A stretch of 64,000 nt of DNA from Rhinopomastus cyanomelas. Its lineage: Eukaryota > Chordata > Aves > Bucerotiformes > Rhinopomastidae. Position 1 is the first letter of the stretch, and each line of letters starts with the position of its first letter. The translations under genes and the position numbers were made by a program. The notes under the pieces were generated by a model, which saw only the letters and a list, made by a program, of their open reading frames with translations, did no database searches and had not been told where the DNA came from. This document shows positions 53,986-63,978 of the stretch, one piece after another. The stretch is from contig VXBP01002567.1 of NCBI GenBank assembly GCA_013400115.1, positions 310,001 through 374,000 on the forward strand, read 5' to 3'.

Positions 53986-54992
53986 GTTCCTTTTCCAGGA
54001 GACACGCAGGTCCTCTGTTCCTGTGCTTTCCTGACAGCTCGTGCATCGATGCTGCAGCAAGTGGATCTTGGGCTGATGGAAGCACAACGTGTCAGTCACT
54101 TGAACGCGCCCCTTCGAGCTGTGCCTGCAAAGCTGACCCCCCAAGTTTTACTCAGAGCGCAGACCCATGTTCAAGTGACTTCACACAGCTCTAGGCCAAG
54201 TGGGGGTCCATGAGGACTGGCAGTTGTTTCCTGACAGACTTCCTCCCGAAGGCAGCTCTTGTTTGTTTAAGAGCAAGCCCTGGCCGCTCTGCTCCCCGTG
54301 GCATCCTGAGGCATACTTGCAACCCGCACAAGAAGAGGATTACTTGAAAACTGATTTGATGATAAAGCCTCCCCCCACCCCCAGCCCTCATAAATGCTTG
54401 TGGCTGAGCTCCGGCAGAGAGATGTCCTGTTGGAAACTGAACTTCGCTCGTCCGCGCTCTGGTGGGAACCCTGCGTTCAAGATAAACACGCTCGCGCGCT
54501 TTGAAGTTGTTTGCTCATCAAAAGCACAGGCACTTTGTTTGTACTGTGCTTCATCCTCCCGTGAGATGAAGTTCAATTTACAGCGGAAACTTTTGGCAAG
54601 GGGGAAGGCAGCCTGATAAAAGAAATCCCCCCGAAACAAAACAAAGACCCCCTTTACACTGCTGGGAGTCTTGTCCTCAGAGACCATCACGTTGCATTAA
54701 CAGGTCTCACTTGAAGTTTTCCACAGTTTATAGGGTAAGTCTTCCTCATGCCTGCAATTCTTGTCAAAGTATTTTGGGGTAAGGTATGTGCTTTGAGATT
54801 TTAAACTGGGCCAGTGACTGTAGTCTGTTGTTAAGGTGGTTGGTACTTGTATGATCTTTGGCTGCCATTGGAGTAGAAGTCCCCACAACAATCATTTAGT
54901 CCCAAAACAATCACTCACTGTTCACACCTCTGCTCTCTGTGTCCCATAGGTTGAAGATTACTGATGAACACTTGATGGTAACTTCTAGATGG
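53986..54992. other. CR1-free stretch with an unusual open segment
   Basis: At 54290-54690 both strands are open over about 100 codons (plus 54200-54616, minus 54388-54690) and CpGs occur in GCTCGTCCGCGCTCTGG and CACGCTCGCGCGC. No domain is recognised in either frame. It may be conserved non-coding DNA. Confidence 0.35.
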
Positions 54993-55240
54993 ATTCACAG
55001 AACATTAGGGATTGGAAGGGACCTCGAAAGGTCATCTAGTCCAATCCCCCTGCCTCAGCAGATCACCTAGATCAAGTTAAACAGGAATATTTCCAGGCAG
55101 GTTTTAAATATCTCCAGAGAAGGAAACTCCACAAACCCACCCTGGGCAGCCCCTTCCAGTGCTCTGTCACCCTCACTGGGAAGAAGGTCCTTCTCAGATT
55201 GATGTGGAACCTCCTCTGTTCCAGCTCACACACATTGCCT
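54993..55240 (-). mobile_element. CR1 type A, 3' part, interrupted by a nested insertion
   Basis: ATTCACAGAACATTAGGGATT to CAGCTCACACACATTGCCT. The rest of the same element is at 55573-55845. Confidence 0.94.
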
Positions 55241-55572
55241 TATCACTCTCTACAACTACCTGGAAGAACATTGTGGAGAGGTTGGTGCTGGTATCTTCTC
55301 ACAAACAATTAGTGGTAGAACAAGAGGGAATGGGTTCAAGTTACAACAGGGTAGGTTTAGACTTGATATTAGGAAGAATTTGTTCACAGAAAGGGTGGTC
55401 AAGCACTGGAATGGGCTGCCCAGGGAGGTGGTTGAGTCGCCATCCCTGGATGTGTTTAAAGATTGTTTGGATGAGGTGTTGAGAGATGTGGTTTAGGGGT
55501 GAACTTGTAAGGTGAGGTAGATAGTTGGACTTGATGATCCCAGGGGTTTTTTCCAATCAGACTGATTCTGTG
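55241..55572 (+). mobile_element. CR1 type B nested inside a type A copy, 332 bp
   Basis: TATCACTCTCTACAACTACC through GGTTTAGACTTGATATTAGG, GGTTGAGTCGCCATCC and GTTGGACTTGATGATCCC to GACTGATTCTGTG. It is flanked by ATTGCCT at 55234-55240 and 55573-55579, a likely 7-bp target-site duplication, and it is oriented opposite to its host. Confidence 0.94.
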
Positions 55573-55845
55573 ATTGCCTCATGTCTTATCACTAGATGCC
55601 ACTGAGCAGAGCCTGGCTCCACCCTCCTGTCACCCACCCTTCACATATTTATCAACATTCATGGGGTCACCTCTCAGTCTCCTTTTCTCCAAGCTCAAGA
55701 GACCCAGCTCCCTCAGCCTTTCCTCAGCAGGGAGATGCTCCCCTACCTCCATCATCTCTATGTCTCTGCGCAGGACTCTCTCCAGAAGCTCTGTGTCCTT
55801 CTAGAACTGAGGGGCCCAGAGCTGGACACAAGATTCAGGATGCGC
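55573..55845 (-). mobile_element. CR1 type A, 5' part, after the nested insertion
   Basis: ATTGCCTCATGTCTTATCACT, GAGCAGAGCCTGGCTCC, CACCCACCCTTCACATATTT, CTCAAGAGACCCAGCTCCC to GAGCTGGACACAAGATTC. Together with 54993-55240 it makes one copy of about 514 bases. Confidence 0.93.
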
Positions 55846-56841
55846 TGTGCCTCCTTTTTCTTCATGGGGAGTGTTGTGTTGTCCTTTGTTCTAGTCTACA
55901 CCAACAAAAGTTGATCCATCTCCTAAATGATACTGGTAAGTTAGATACAGCATGAAGCTTCTGCATTGCCTCTTTAGAATCTTAAAGTCATTAGCTCTTA
56001 GTAAAGAATTCAAGACCCTTGCCAGTGTCAGGAGAGTGGCCATCATCACAATGATCCTGCTTTAAAAGGTGAGACATCTAATTCACAGCAAAGCTAAGCT
56101 CAGGATATTCAGAGCACCCTGAGTACCTTGTTTTTGTGGTGGCTTGCTTTGAGATTGCCTAATGTGGCCATCTAAAATTCAAGCCTCCTAAAATCGCTCC
56201 GTGGAGTCACTCCTTCACATCACGTCCAAGAGCACAGTGGGAGTCGGCAGTGATGCCGGCCCCAGAACCCACATGCTGATCCTGACCTTGCTTAAGCTAC
56301 TCCTAAATCTTCTGTGGCTGTTAATGTCAGTGGGTTGACTTTTGATGGCAGTGGCACCGTCGCTAAGATTAACATTCAGATTTCCAGACTTCTTGTCCCG
56401 TGCTTTAGCTCAGCAGAAGATCATTTGTTGTCCATGTGCTGTTTTTTCAGATAAACCTTGAAAGCAGATATTTATCTCAAGTGTCTTGTTTGGCAGAAGT
56501 GAGCTGTTGGTGTCCAAAATGTACTGGGAGCAGTTTTCTTTGCAGTGTTTGAGTGCTGCTCGTTCTGGTCCCATTCACTGTATCAGAAGTAGAGAACAAA
56601 GTTCACCTTGGGGTGGTTTAGGCTTAGGAAAAACATTTAGGCTTCAGAAGAATCTACTTGATTCACTTTGGGGTGACTGAAATCATTTCTGGCTTTGGAG
56701 CAGTGCGGTGTAGCTGGAGACAAGGTCACAAATGGTTGTTCTCCTTTGTGTAGGTTAAATACTAGCTCAGTAGCAGAGGTAGAATTCTGTTCACTGAGAT
56801 CTGATGCAGCTCACAAGTTCACATTCAGTCTTCTGACATCA
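55846..56841. other. non-repeat DNA, nothing recognised
   Basis: About 1 kb without supportable frames or repeats. Confidence 0.4.
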
Positions 56842-57195
56842 GAGAACTATTGAGGCTGGAAAAGACCTCCGAGATCATCCAGCCCAGACCAGGACCTAAG
56901 ATCACCCCATCGGTTGGACCAGGGCACTGAGGCCAAAGCCAGTCTGTCCTTAAACACCTGCAGGGATGGAAACTCCGTCACTGCCCTGGGCAGTCCAGTC
57001 CAGGGTCTGATTCAGTGAGGAAGGGCTTCCTAACATCCAACCTAACCCTCCCCTGGCAACTTCAGACCCTGCCCTCTTGTCCTGGTGCTAGTTGTCTTGG
57101 AGAAGAGCCTGACCCCCACGTGACTACAACAACAAGTTGTAGAGAGTGATAAGGTCCCCCCTGGTTCTCCTCCAGATTAAATAACCCACAATGTT
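56842..57195 (-). mobile_element. CR1 type C, about 354 bp
   Basis: CTATTGAGGCTGGAAAAGACC, ATCATCCAGCCCAGACC, GCAGGGATGGAAACTCCG, TTCCTAACATCCAACC, CTTGTCCTGGTGCTAGTTG and TTCTCCTCCAGATTAAATAACC. The hairpin arms are GGCTGGA and TCCAGCC. Confidence 0.88.
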
Positions 57196-57288
57196 TGACA
57201 TGAGATTTGGGTGCCAGGCCAGTTCCATCGTGTCTGAGATATCATGGCAGTCCAGTGAAGTTCCTGTCGAGTGGAAAAGGGGAATCAA

Positions 57289-57450
57289 AGAATCACAGAA
57301 CATTAGGGATTGGAAGGGACCTTGAAAGGTCATCTGGTCCAATCCCCCCACCACAGCAGGATCACCTAGATCCAGTTGCACAGGAACACATCCAGGAGGG
57401 TTTTAAACATCTCCAGAGAAGGAGACTCCACAACCCCCCTGAGCAGCCCA
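57289..57450 (-). mobile_element. CR1 type A, 162 bp (left half of a head-to-head pair)
   Basis: AAAGAATCACAGAACATTAGG to ACCCCCCTGAGCAGCCCAT. It joins a plus-oriented RT piece directly. Confidence 0.93.
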
Positions 57451-57700
57451 TTTTTAAAAAAAGGCAAAAAAAAGATGACCTGGGGCACTACAGTCCAGTC
57501 AGTCTCACATCTGTACCTGGCAGGATTGTGGAGCAGATCCTCCTGGAAGCTCTGCTGAGCACATGGAAAATAAGGAGATGATTGTTGACAGCCAAATGCA
57601 GCTTCACCAAGGGCAGATCTGGTGGGCAAGGGTAGAGCAACTGCCATCATCTACCTGGACTTGTGCAAGGCCTTTGACACTGTCCGGTTTCTCAGTCTGC
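57451..57700 (+). mobile_element. older CR1 reverse transcriptase fragment with motif A, about 250 bp
   Basis: Begins TTTTTAAAAAAAGGC with AAGATGACCTGGGGCACTAC (the start of the RT core in CR1), then CAGTCAGTCTCACATCTG, GGAGCAGATCCTCCTGG and CAGCTTCACCAAGGGCAG. At 57651-57691 the plus strand codes for YLDLCKAFDTV, RT motif A with its catalytic aspartate. About 50 bases are missing between GGGCAGATCTGG and GGGCAAGGGTAGAGC. The 3' end of the element is absent. Confidence 0.85.
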
Positions 57701-59395
57701 CATCCCCGAGATATCGCTGTGAGAACCAGCAGGGTTCTCAGAGGCTGGGCTGCAGGTTTTGGGGGGCTGACTAGTTGCCCTGCCCCTCACTTTGGTTTTG
57801 CAGGTTTCCTAATAAGAGCGGTGTCCAAACGAGTCTGCTGGCAGTGATTCTGGCTCCATGGCCATGACTGGTAGGGCAGGGGTTGAGGCTTCTTGCACCA
57901 CAATGAATTTTTCTCAAAACATGTGTTTTTGTTTTAGAAGAAGGTTGAGATTCTGACCTGTTTGCTTCACGGGGGGACTCAGGATGGAATTCACGTTGCA
58001 AATCTGCTGCCCTGCAACTCGTTTGACCAAAACCCATCCTCGTTTGTTGTCCTGCTGTGAGTCCCATCCGTTGCTGTCTGTGGTGGGAACCTTCAGGACT
58101 CTTGATGGGTCTTGACACTGTGTCCTACAGTAAATAGGGTTAGATATCCTCAGCTTCCCTTTGTACTGGCTGCCTTGTCCTGCCTCCCTCTTCCTTGCCA
58201 GCTAGTTTTGCCAATTCCTTCCCTCCTAAATGACTCCCTCCTGCCCAGCAGCTTTTACAACTCGTTTGCAGCCACCCGCCGTCGCTGTGGCTGTGTACTC
58301 TTTTCTGGGGGGAAACACCACACTGTTTATTTAGGCTGAAGGCTGCTACGGGAAGTTCCAAAGTGGTGTTTTCATGCTGTCCAGCACAAACAGAGCCCGG
58401 CCGTTGTTTATTCCCACATGCACGGCAATAAAACGAGTTGATGCTGCATGTGTTGCTAAGAGCAAGTGCCACCACATCCCTTCGCTGCTGAGCTGCAAGG
58501 CTCTAGGAACGGACCAGGGAAAGGCAAAGGTGGCCCACAGCAGCTTCAACACGTGGTACAGTCATTGCTGCTTTGTAGACTCCCTTTCACCTGCTCTGTC
58601 CTCCTTCCTCGTTCCCATCAGCGTCTCCGCTCAAAGCTCACACTCCAGGCTCCAACCCCGCGAGCACTCAAATTCCTAGAGGTACTGTTTTGCAGCGATA
58701 GGAGCCTAATTGTTTCTAGATTGGATATTTTAATGGGAAACCAGTCTCGGTGTTCCTGGAATTAGCATGCTCACTGAAGGATTGAAGATGCTTATCGGGC
58801 CCGACAGCTTCAGCGTCAGCGGGATCATCGGCAGCTCTGCAAAACTTAGCTGGGCTGGGGACAACATTTATTTATGCAGAGTGGAGACATATGGCCAGAA
58901 TCATCCGCTCCCTTTCCTCAGTAATTAAAACATCTGGGAGCACAAAAGGGCTGTAAGAAGTAAAAAAACCTTCTCTCTCTGCTAAATAAAACAGGAGCGT
59001 GGTGCCTGCACATAATTGCCCAGGCTGTCTTTTGCAGCCACGGCGGGGGCCTCTGGAGGACCAGCCTTCTCTAATGTTTATTGAATGTGCGACGGTCAAT
59101 AGAGCCGTGCGCGAGCGCAGCGCAGCAACCAAAGCTTCACTGGTCCTGTGTCTGACTGAGATTTTCCCAAAAGATGGATTTTAATGCTCCTGAGAGGAAC
59201 TGGGGATTATTGATGGAGTAGCAAAACCATAGTGAAGTCATCAGCTGGTTTACAGAGCATGGTGACACAGTGGTGGCTCCCTCTGTCTGGAGTGTTCTGG
59301 AGATGTATCGGCCATGAACGCTATTTCACTGAGAGCCTTCAGGTTCCAGTTCAGACTAGGGCACTGTGATGCCAGCTGTTATCATTTGATGGGTA
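57701..59395. other. CR1-free stretch, candidate conserved non-coding DNA at right
   Basis: 58680-59130 has the texture of conserved non-coding DNA (GGAGCCTAATTGTTTC, TTAGCATGCTCACTG, CATTTATTTATGCAG, CAGTAATTAAAACATC) with scattered CpGs, including GCGCGAGCGCAGCGCAGC at 59109 onward. Frames in 57771-58765 have no recognisable domain. Confidence 0.35.
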
Positions 59396-59757
59396 TCATA
59401 GAATCATAGAATCATTATGGACTGGAAGGGACCTCGAAAGATCATCTAGTTCAATCCCCCTGACACAGAAGGATCATCTAGACCAAGTCACACGGGAACA
59501 CATCCAGGCAGGTCTTGAACATATCCAGTGTTGGAGACTCCACAACCACCCTGGGCAGCCTGTCCCAGTGTCACCCTCACTGTGAAGAAGTTTCTTCTCA
59601 GATTGATGTGGAACCTTCTATGTTCCAGCTTACAACCATTGCCCCTCATCCTATCACTAGATGACACTGAGAAGAGCTTGGCTCCATCCTCCTGACACAA
59701 TGTCTACAAATATTTGTAGACATTAATGAGGTCACCCCTCAGTCTTCTCTTCTCCAA
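59396..59757 (-). mobile_element. CR1 type A, 362 bp
   Basis: TCATAGAATCATAGAATC and ATTATGGACTGGAAGGG to CTTCTCTTCTCCAAAG. It contains a perfect 26-bp palindrome at 59699-59724 where the normal CR1 text would be CACCCTTCACATATTTATAG. Confidence 0.93.
59699..59724. repeat. perfect 26-bp palindrome inside CR1
   Basis: The half-site AATGTCTACAAAT is followed at once by its exact reverse complement. Its right half is normal CR1 sequence (TTGTAGACATTAATGAGG), so the left half looks like a templated inverted copy. Confidence 0.95.
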
Positions 59758-59799
59758 AGTCAGCACAGTGGGTGAAGTGTTTTATGTAGTTTGCAGAGA

Positions 59800-59864
59800 T
59801 TAGGGGGATTGGACTAGATGATCTTACGAGGTCCCTTCCAACCCCTAGTGTTCTGTGATTAGTT
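59800..59864 (+). mobile_element. CR1 type A 3' end, 65 bp
   Basis: GATTAGGGGGATTGGACTAG to CCCCTAGTGTTCTGTGATT. It begins 42 bases after the 5' end of the minus copy at 59396, another head-to-head arrangement with tails outside. Confidence 0.9.
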
Positions 59865-62013
59865 GTCCCAAACACAAAACTGTCATGGAACGAAGTCATT
59901 TTCTAACTTCTTGGACTTTGCAACATCTCTGGCTGAGCTCTGTGCATTCAGCCTGGCTGAGGAGGGCTCTAGAGGAGGGGGTCTTAGTTTTGATATGTGA
60001 CACCTTTAAATCCTAAAGCCTGTCACCTGCAGAGCTAGGGAGCCCTTCTGGAAGTTGCTCTTGTATCACACAGAGGGCTCACACTGTGCTGCTCTGTAGA
60101 TACTTTTCAACAAGGAAGTTTGTTTTTTAGGTGGAGTACACTCTTCTTATTTCATTTTAGAGTTAGATCACGGTTTGAGTGGTGGTCTTCAAGTACCTGA
60201 GTAACACACCACCTGTGCTTTGCTGGCAACACTGGATTTACCCTCACAGCATCTCTTGTGGGAAGAGTGAGAAACTGAGGCAAAGAGATGGAATAGAAGT
60301 TGCCCACAAACTCATAAAATGTCTGTGGCTAACCTGGAAGTTAAATTGAGGTCCTCTGAGGCTTCTCCTGGAACAGCTCCTTGTGTTTTGAAACCACAGC
60401 TGAGCAGAACACATTGCTACCAGCACAGAGCATCCGAAGGACTTAAAATCTGGGAAGTTAAAAAGCTTCTATCAAGGAATGACACAACATCCTAATTTGT
60501 CAGTATCTGAGGTCTGCTCCCACGTGTGGAAATCAGTGTTGACCCAAGTAAAGGCTGAGCTTCTAATTGAGTGATTAGTGCCCTCACCTGCTGCATAGGG
60601 GCTCCAGCCTGTCTGCTGTAGAGTAGGAGTTAGCTCCTTCCATGCTTGCTCATAGGTGTTTCCTGCATTTAAAAGCATCTTCAGGAAGTTGTGGGTCTCA
60701 GGTACTCGTGCTTCAACTTCTCTGGGAAGCATCTGGAAGTGATGCAGCAGTAGCAGCTCTTGGCATCTGGACACCTGGATTTTCATAGCTGCTCTGAGGT
60801 AAGTGCTTCTCCTTGGAGAGTTATGGTGCTGCAGTTTGCTGTGGTGTGAAGTCACTTCTCCTGCCTCTGCTCTTGCTTTTTGGATGTGTGGTGGTGCCTA
60901 AAGTTGCTTCATCGTGCCAGGACTTGTTTCTGTGGGGCAGGATGAGGTGTTGTCCTGGGTCTGTAAAATGGGCTGTGCTGTACAGAGGCAGTAGGCTGGA
61001 TGGCTCCAGTTTGAAGAAGGGTTTTGAGGATGGATGTGGGATGAAGTGCTAAATTAGGGAGACAAGTAGAATGTTAGCAGAGAGGCAGTGATGAAGAGAA
61101 GAGTGTGAAGTTCTTCATCATGGATTCAGTGTAAGTGTGGGACCCCAGCAGCAGAGTGCTGCTGGTATTTGTTTTGCTCTCACCCCTCCCTTCCAGCAGG
61201 ACCGAAACAAATACAACAGGCAGCCTTTGGCAGTGATACCCAGACAAGATTTAATGTTCTCCTGGAAGGCTCTGCAGTGCAGCACCCTGTCCTAATTTAG
61301 CCCTTTGTCAATGCAATTAACTCTTGCAGAGCACTGCGACATTTCCAGTAACCGAACTGGCCCGTTGGCCCGGCTGGGTGATGCAGGGCTGCGCTGTGCT
61401 CTGCACAGTACAGCTTGATGTGGAGCTGCTGGGCGTGTGGAGGGCAACGTGGGGACCCCCTCTGTCTGTCTTGTGGGCCATCAGTTCTTCTCCAGGTGGT
61501 TTATGGGTGGTGCTGGTTAAAGGTCCTGCAGTGTTGCCAGTTAGTCGACTACCCCAGATAATGATGAGATTTATTTCCCACAGAAAACCTATCCCAGTAG
61601 AGGTCCAGCCCAATATATGTACATGACAAACAACTGAAGTCTTGGAAACGTTTGGCTAGTGCAAAGATGAAATTAAAGCCCACCCAGTTCTAGGTGTGCT
61701 TCCTAATTGAAGCATTTGGCACAAACATAAACACTTATGCGTGGTACAACATCTCCCAAGCAGCGAGCCAAACTGCTGTGACAACATGGAAAGCACAAGT
61801 GCTCCCCGTGTGATGCTCTGTTATCTGCACTAACAGCTGGAGGTGCAGCAGGTGTCACCTCACAAACTGTGGAAGAAGCTGTCGTGCGTTTGGAAGGAGG
61901 CTGATGTTGTGGGGGAAGGTGCTAGTTTTAGTGGAGGTAGAGCAAGGATTCTGCAGGTAGCACCTTGGGCCTGATTCTGCCTTCACTTTCTCAAGCTCAT
62001 AAATCTGGGCTGT
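59865..62013. other. long CR1-free stretch, no gene recognised
   Basis: About 2.1 kb. A 127-codon minus frame at 60472-60855 (text such as MKIQVSRCQELLLLHHFQML) has no domain I recognise. 61200-61760 includes CAATGCAATTAACTCTTGC and CTTCCTAATTGAAGC and resembles conserved non-coding DNA. No gene is supported. Confidence 0.35.
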
Positions 62014-62205
62014 TGACAGAGCCCTGGAAGGGGCTGCCCAGGGGGGTTGTGGAGTCTCCTTCTCTGGAGACACTTAAAACCTGCCTGGACGTGTTCTTGT
62101 GCATCTGGATCTAGGGGATCCTGCTGTGGCAGCAGGGATTGGACTGGATGCTCTTTCCAGGTCCCTTCCAATCCCTGATGTTCTGTGGTTCTGTGATTCT
62201 CTGAC
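62014..62205 (+). mobile_element. CR1 type A 3' end, 192 bp
   Basis: TTGACAGAGCCCTGGAAGG to CCCTGATGTTCTGTGGTTC and TGTGATTCTCTGAC. Two extra bases (GGCAGCAGGGATTGG) lie before the left hairpin arm. Confidence 0.94.
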
Positions 62206-63978
62206 ACTGATGTCCTCTTACCCTGGCTGGACGTCCTTTACCCTGGCTGCATGTTGCAGGGACCCCAACAGCACACACAAGTGAGGCAACAGTTCATTTC
62301 CACCATGGGAATTGCATGTCAGTGTTTGGTGCACCCCACGTTGCTGCCTCTGGTGCTGCAGCCAGCACCCCCAGCCAGCTGTGTACTTCTGCTTCCACAG
62401 CTCCTGACTTCCTAACAAACCCCAAAACTATCCAGACCTTAATAAATTCCAGTGTTATCAACCCATAGCTGTTGCAACCCAACCGTCTAGGACAGACAAG
62501 CACTTGGCACAGTACTTGGGGGCTGTGTTTTGCTGCTGGGTTTGGAAGATGCAGCTGCTGGCTTGAGTTGAGCTCTTAAATTATAGCAGTAGTTGACTTG
62601 ACGGGGAGACTAAGGATCCCAAACTGTCCTAGGACTGTGGTTTGGGCCCTATCAAAGGGCATGACGAGGATGATGATGATTTAGTGATCTGGCTGGAGCA
62701 TTGTTGACTCAGAAAGGCTCTGATGTTCTAACAGCAAAATACATCTCAGGCGAAGGATTCAGAACCAGGATGCAACACAAGATTAGGTGCTTCTGCCCTT
62801 TTCTAATCAGCTTTGATTTAACCCCTAATTATTGCTTTCCCCTGGGCTTTACTGTTCAAGGTGGGACTAAGAAAAACCCAAGCCCCAAACTGGAGGAGTC
62901 TCGTAGAACAGAAAACACTGCTTTTTATTTTATTTATTTAGTGACAGGCATCTATTTTTAAAGGAGTCAATAATCACTCGTGTCCCTGCTTCCAAGCAGG
63001 AGGAACACTGGTCATAAATACTGTAAGAGAGTTGGTGCTAGGTGAGCATTTACATATTTCTTCCATTTACCTCCCTTTGTGCTGCTGAGCATCCAGGGTA
63101 CCAGAAAACCAACTGTCTTCCCGTCTTCCCTCTGCCTCTGCATTCACTTGGGGAGCTGCCACCCCCTCGTCCCACCTACCTCAGCTGTTCCCTGCACAAG
63201 TATCTTGACCTCTCGTGGCAGCCTCTTGGTCCACGTAGGAGAACGCACCACAGCAGGTGCAGAGCAAGGCCAGGGGGATGCACGAGACAGGGATGCTCTT
63301 CAGGGGAAGCTTCTGCTGTGTGTGCCTCATCCTTGGGCAGATCTCCTTTTGAAGGAACGCAGTGCGTAGACCCCTGTGGAGATGTTTGTCAGAGTGGGAG
63401 TGGCAGGATGGAGGAACCCACACGAGCTCAGCGCAGGCAGCATTTGTAGGACTGCTGAGGAGAGCAGCCCCATGGCTGTGTAGCTGGGCAGTGTTGACAC
63501 TGCTTCTGTGAGCATTGGGGGAATTGTAGGAAAGCTTCCCAGGATGGAGAGCTGGTTGCCTCTTGTTTGACACTGTTTCCTGATAAAAGCTGCAGGGGAA
63601 ATACCTCTTGTCAGACCGAGCAGGCTGAGCTGCCAGGAGAGACTGGGGATCCACCAGCTCCTGAGAAGGAGATGTAAACAGTCGGGCTGTGCAGCGAGTG
63701 ACTGCAGGACAGTCGGACACCACAGGCAGCTTGCTGAAATACAGGCGAACCTGAGTGAAGTGTGGAAATGTCTCTAGGGCTCTGCCCACTTGATTTTTGC
63801 CCACATTCCTGGTTGGTGCCCATCGCTGATTGCCCTGGCTGTGTGCTGGCTGCTCTGTGCAGATGGAGCTCAGTGGCTGAGCTGGTTTGGGTTGGCTGAA
63901 ACAGGCAGCACCCAAACCCTACATCCCTGAGAGTTCGTCATATGGCGACACTTTGGAAAGTCAAGGTGACTCTCCAAA
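62206..63978. other. CR1-free stretch; short GAT repeat; unexplained long minus frame
   Basis: A short (GAT)n patch at about 62665-62680. An A/T-rich stretch at 62920-62975 (TTTTATTTTATTTATTTAG). No gene is recognised; the long minus frame is listed separately. Confidence 0.4.
63181..63915 (-). other. unexplained 244-codon open frame, function unknown
   Basis: The longest open frame in the window and not part of CR1. The predicted text is rich in Ser, Pro, Ala, His and Cys (starting MGAACFSQPKPAQPLSSICT), with no recognisable domain, signal peptide or membrane segment. The region is GC-rich, which lowers stop-codon frequency, so a chance frame is quite possible. No promoter or splice signals were identified. 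Confidence 0.15.
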
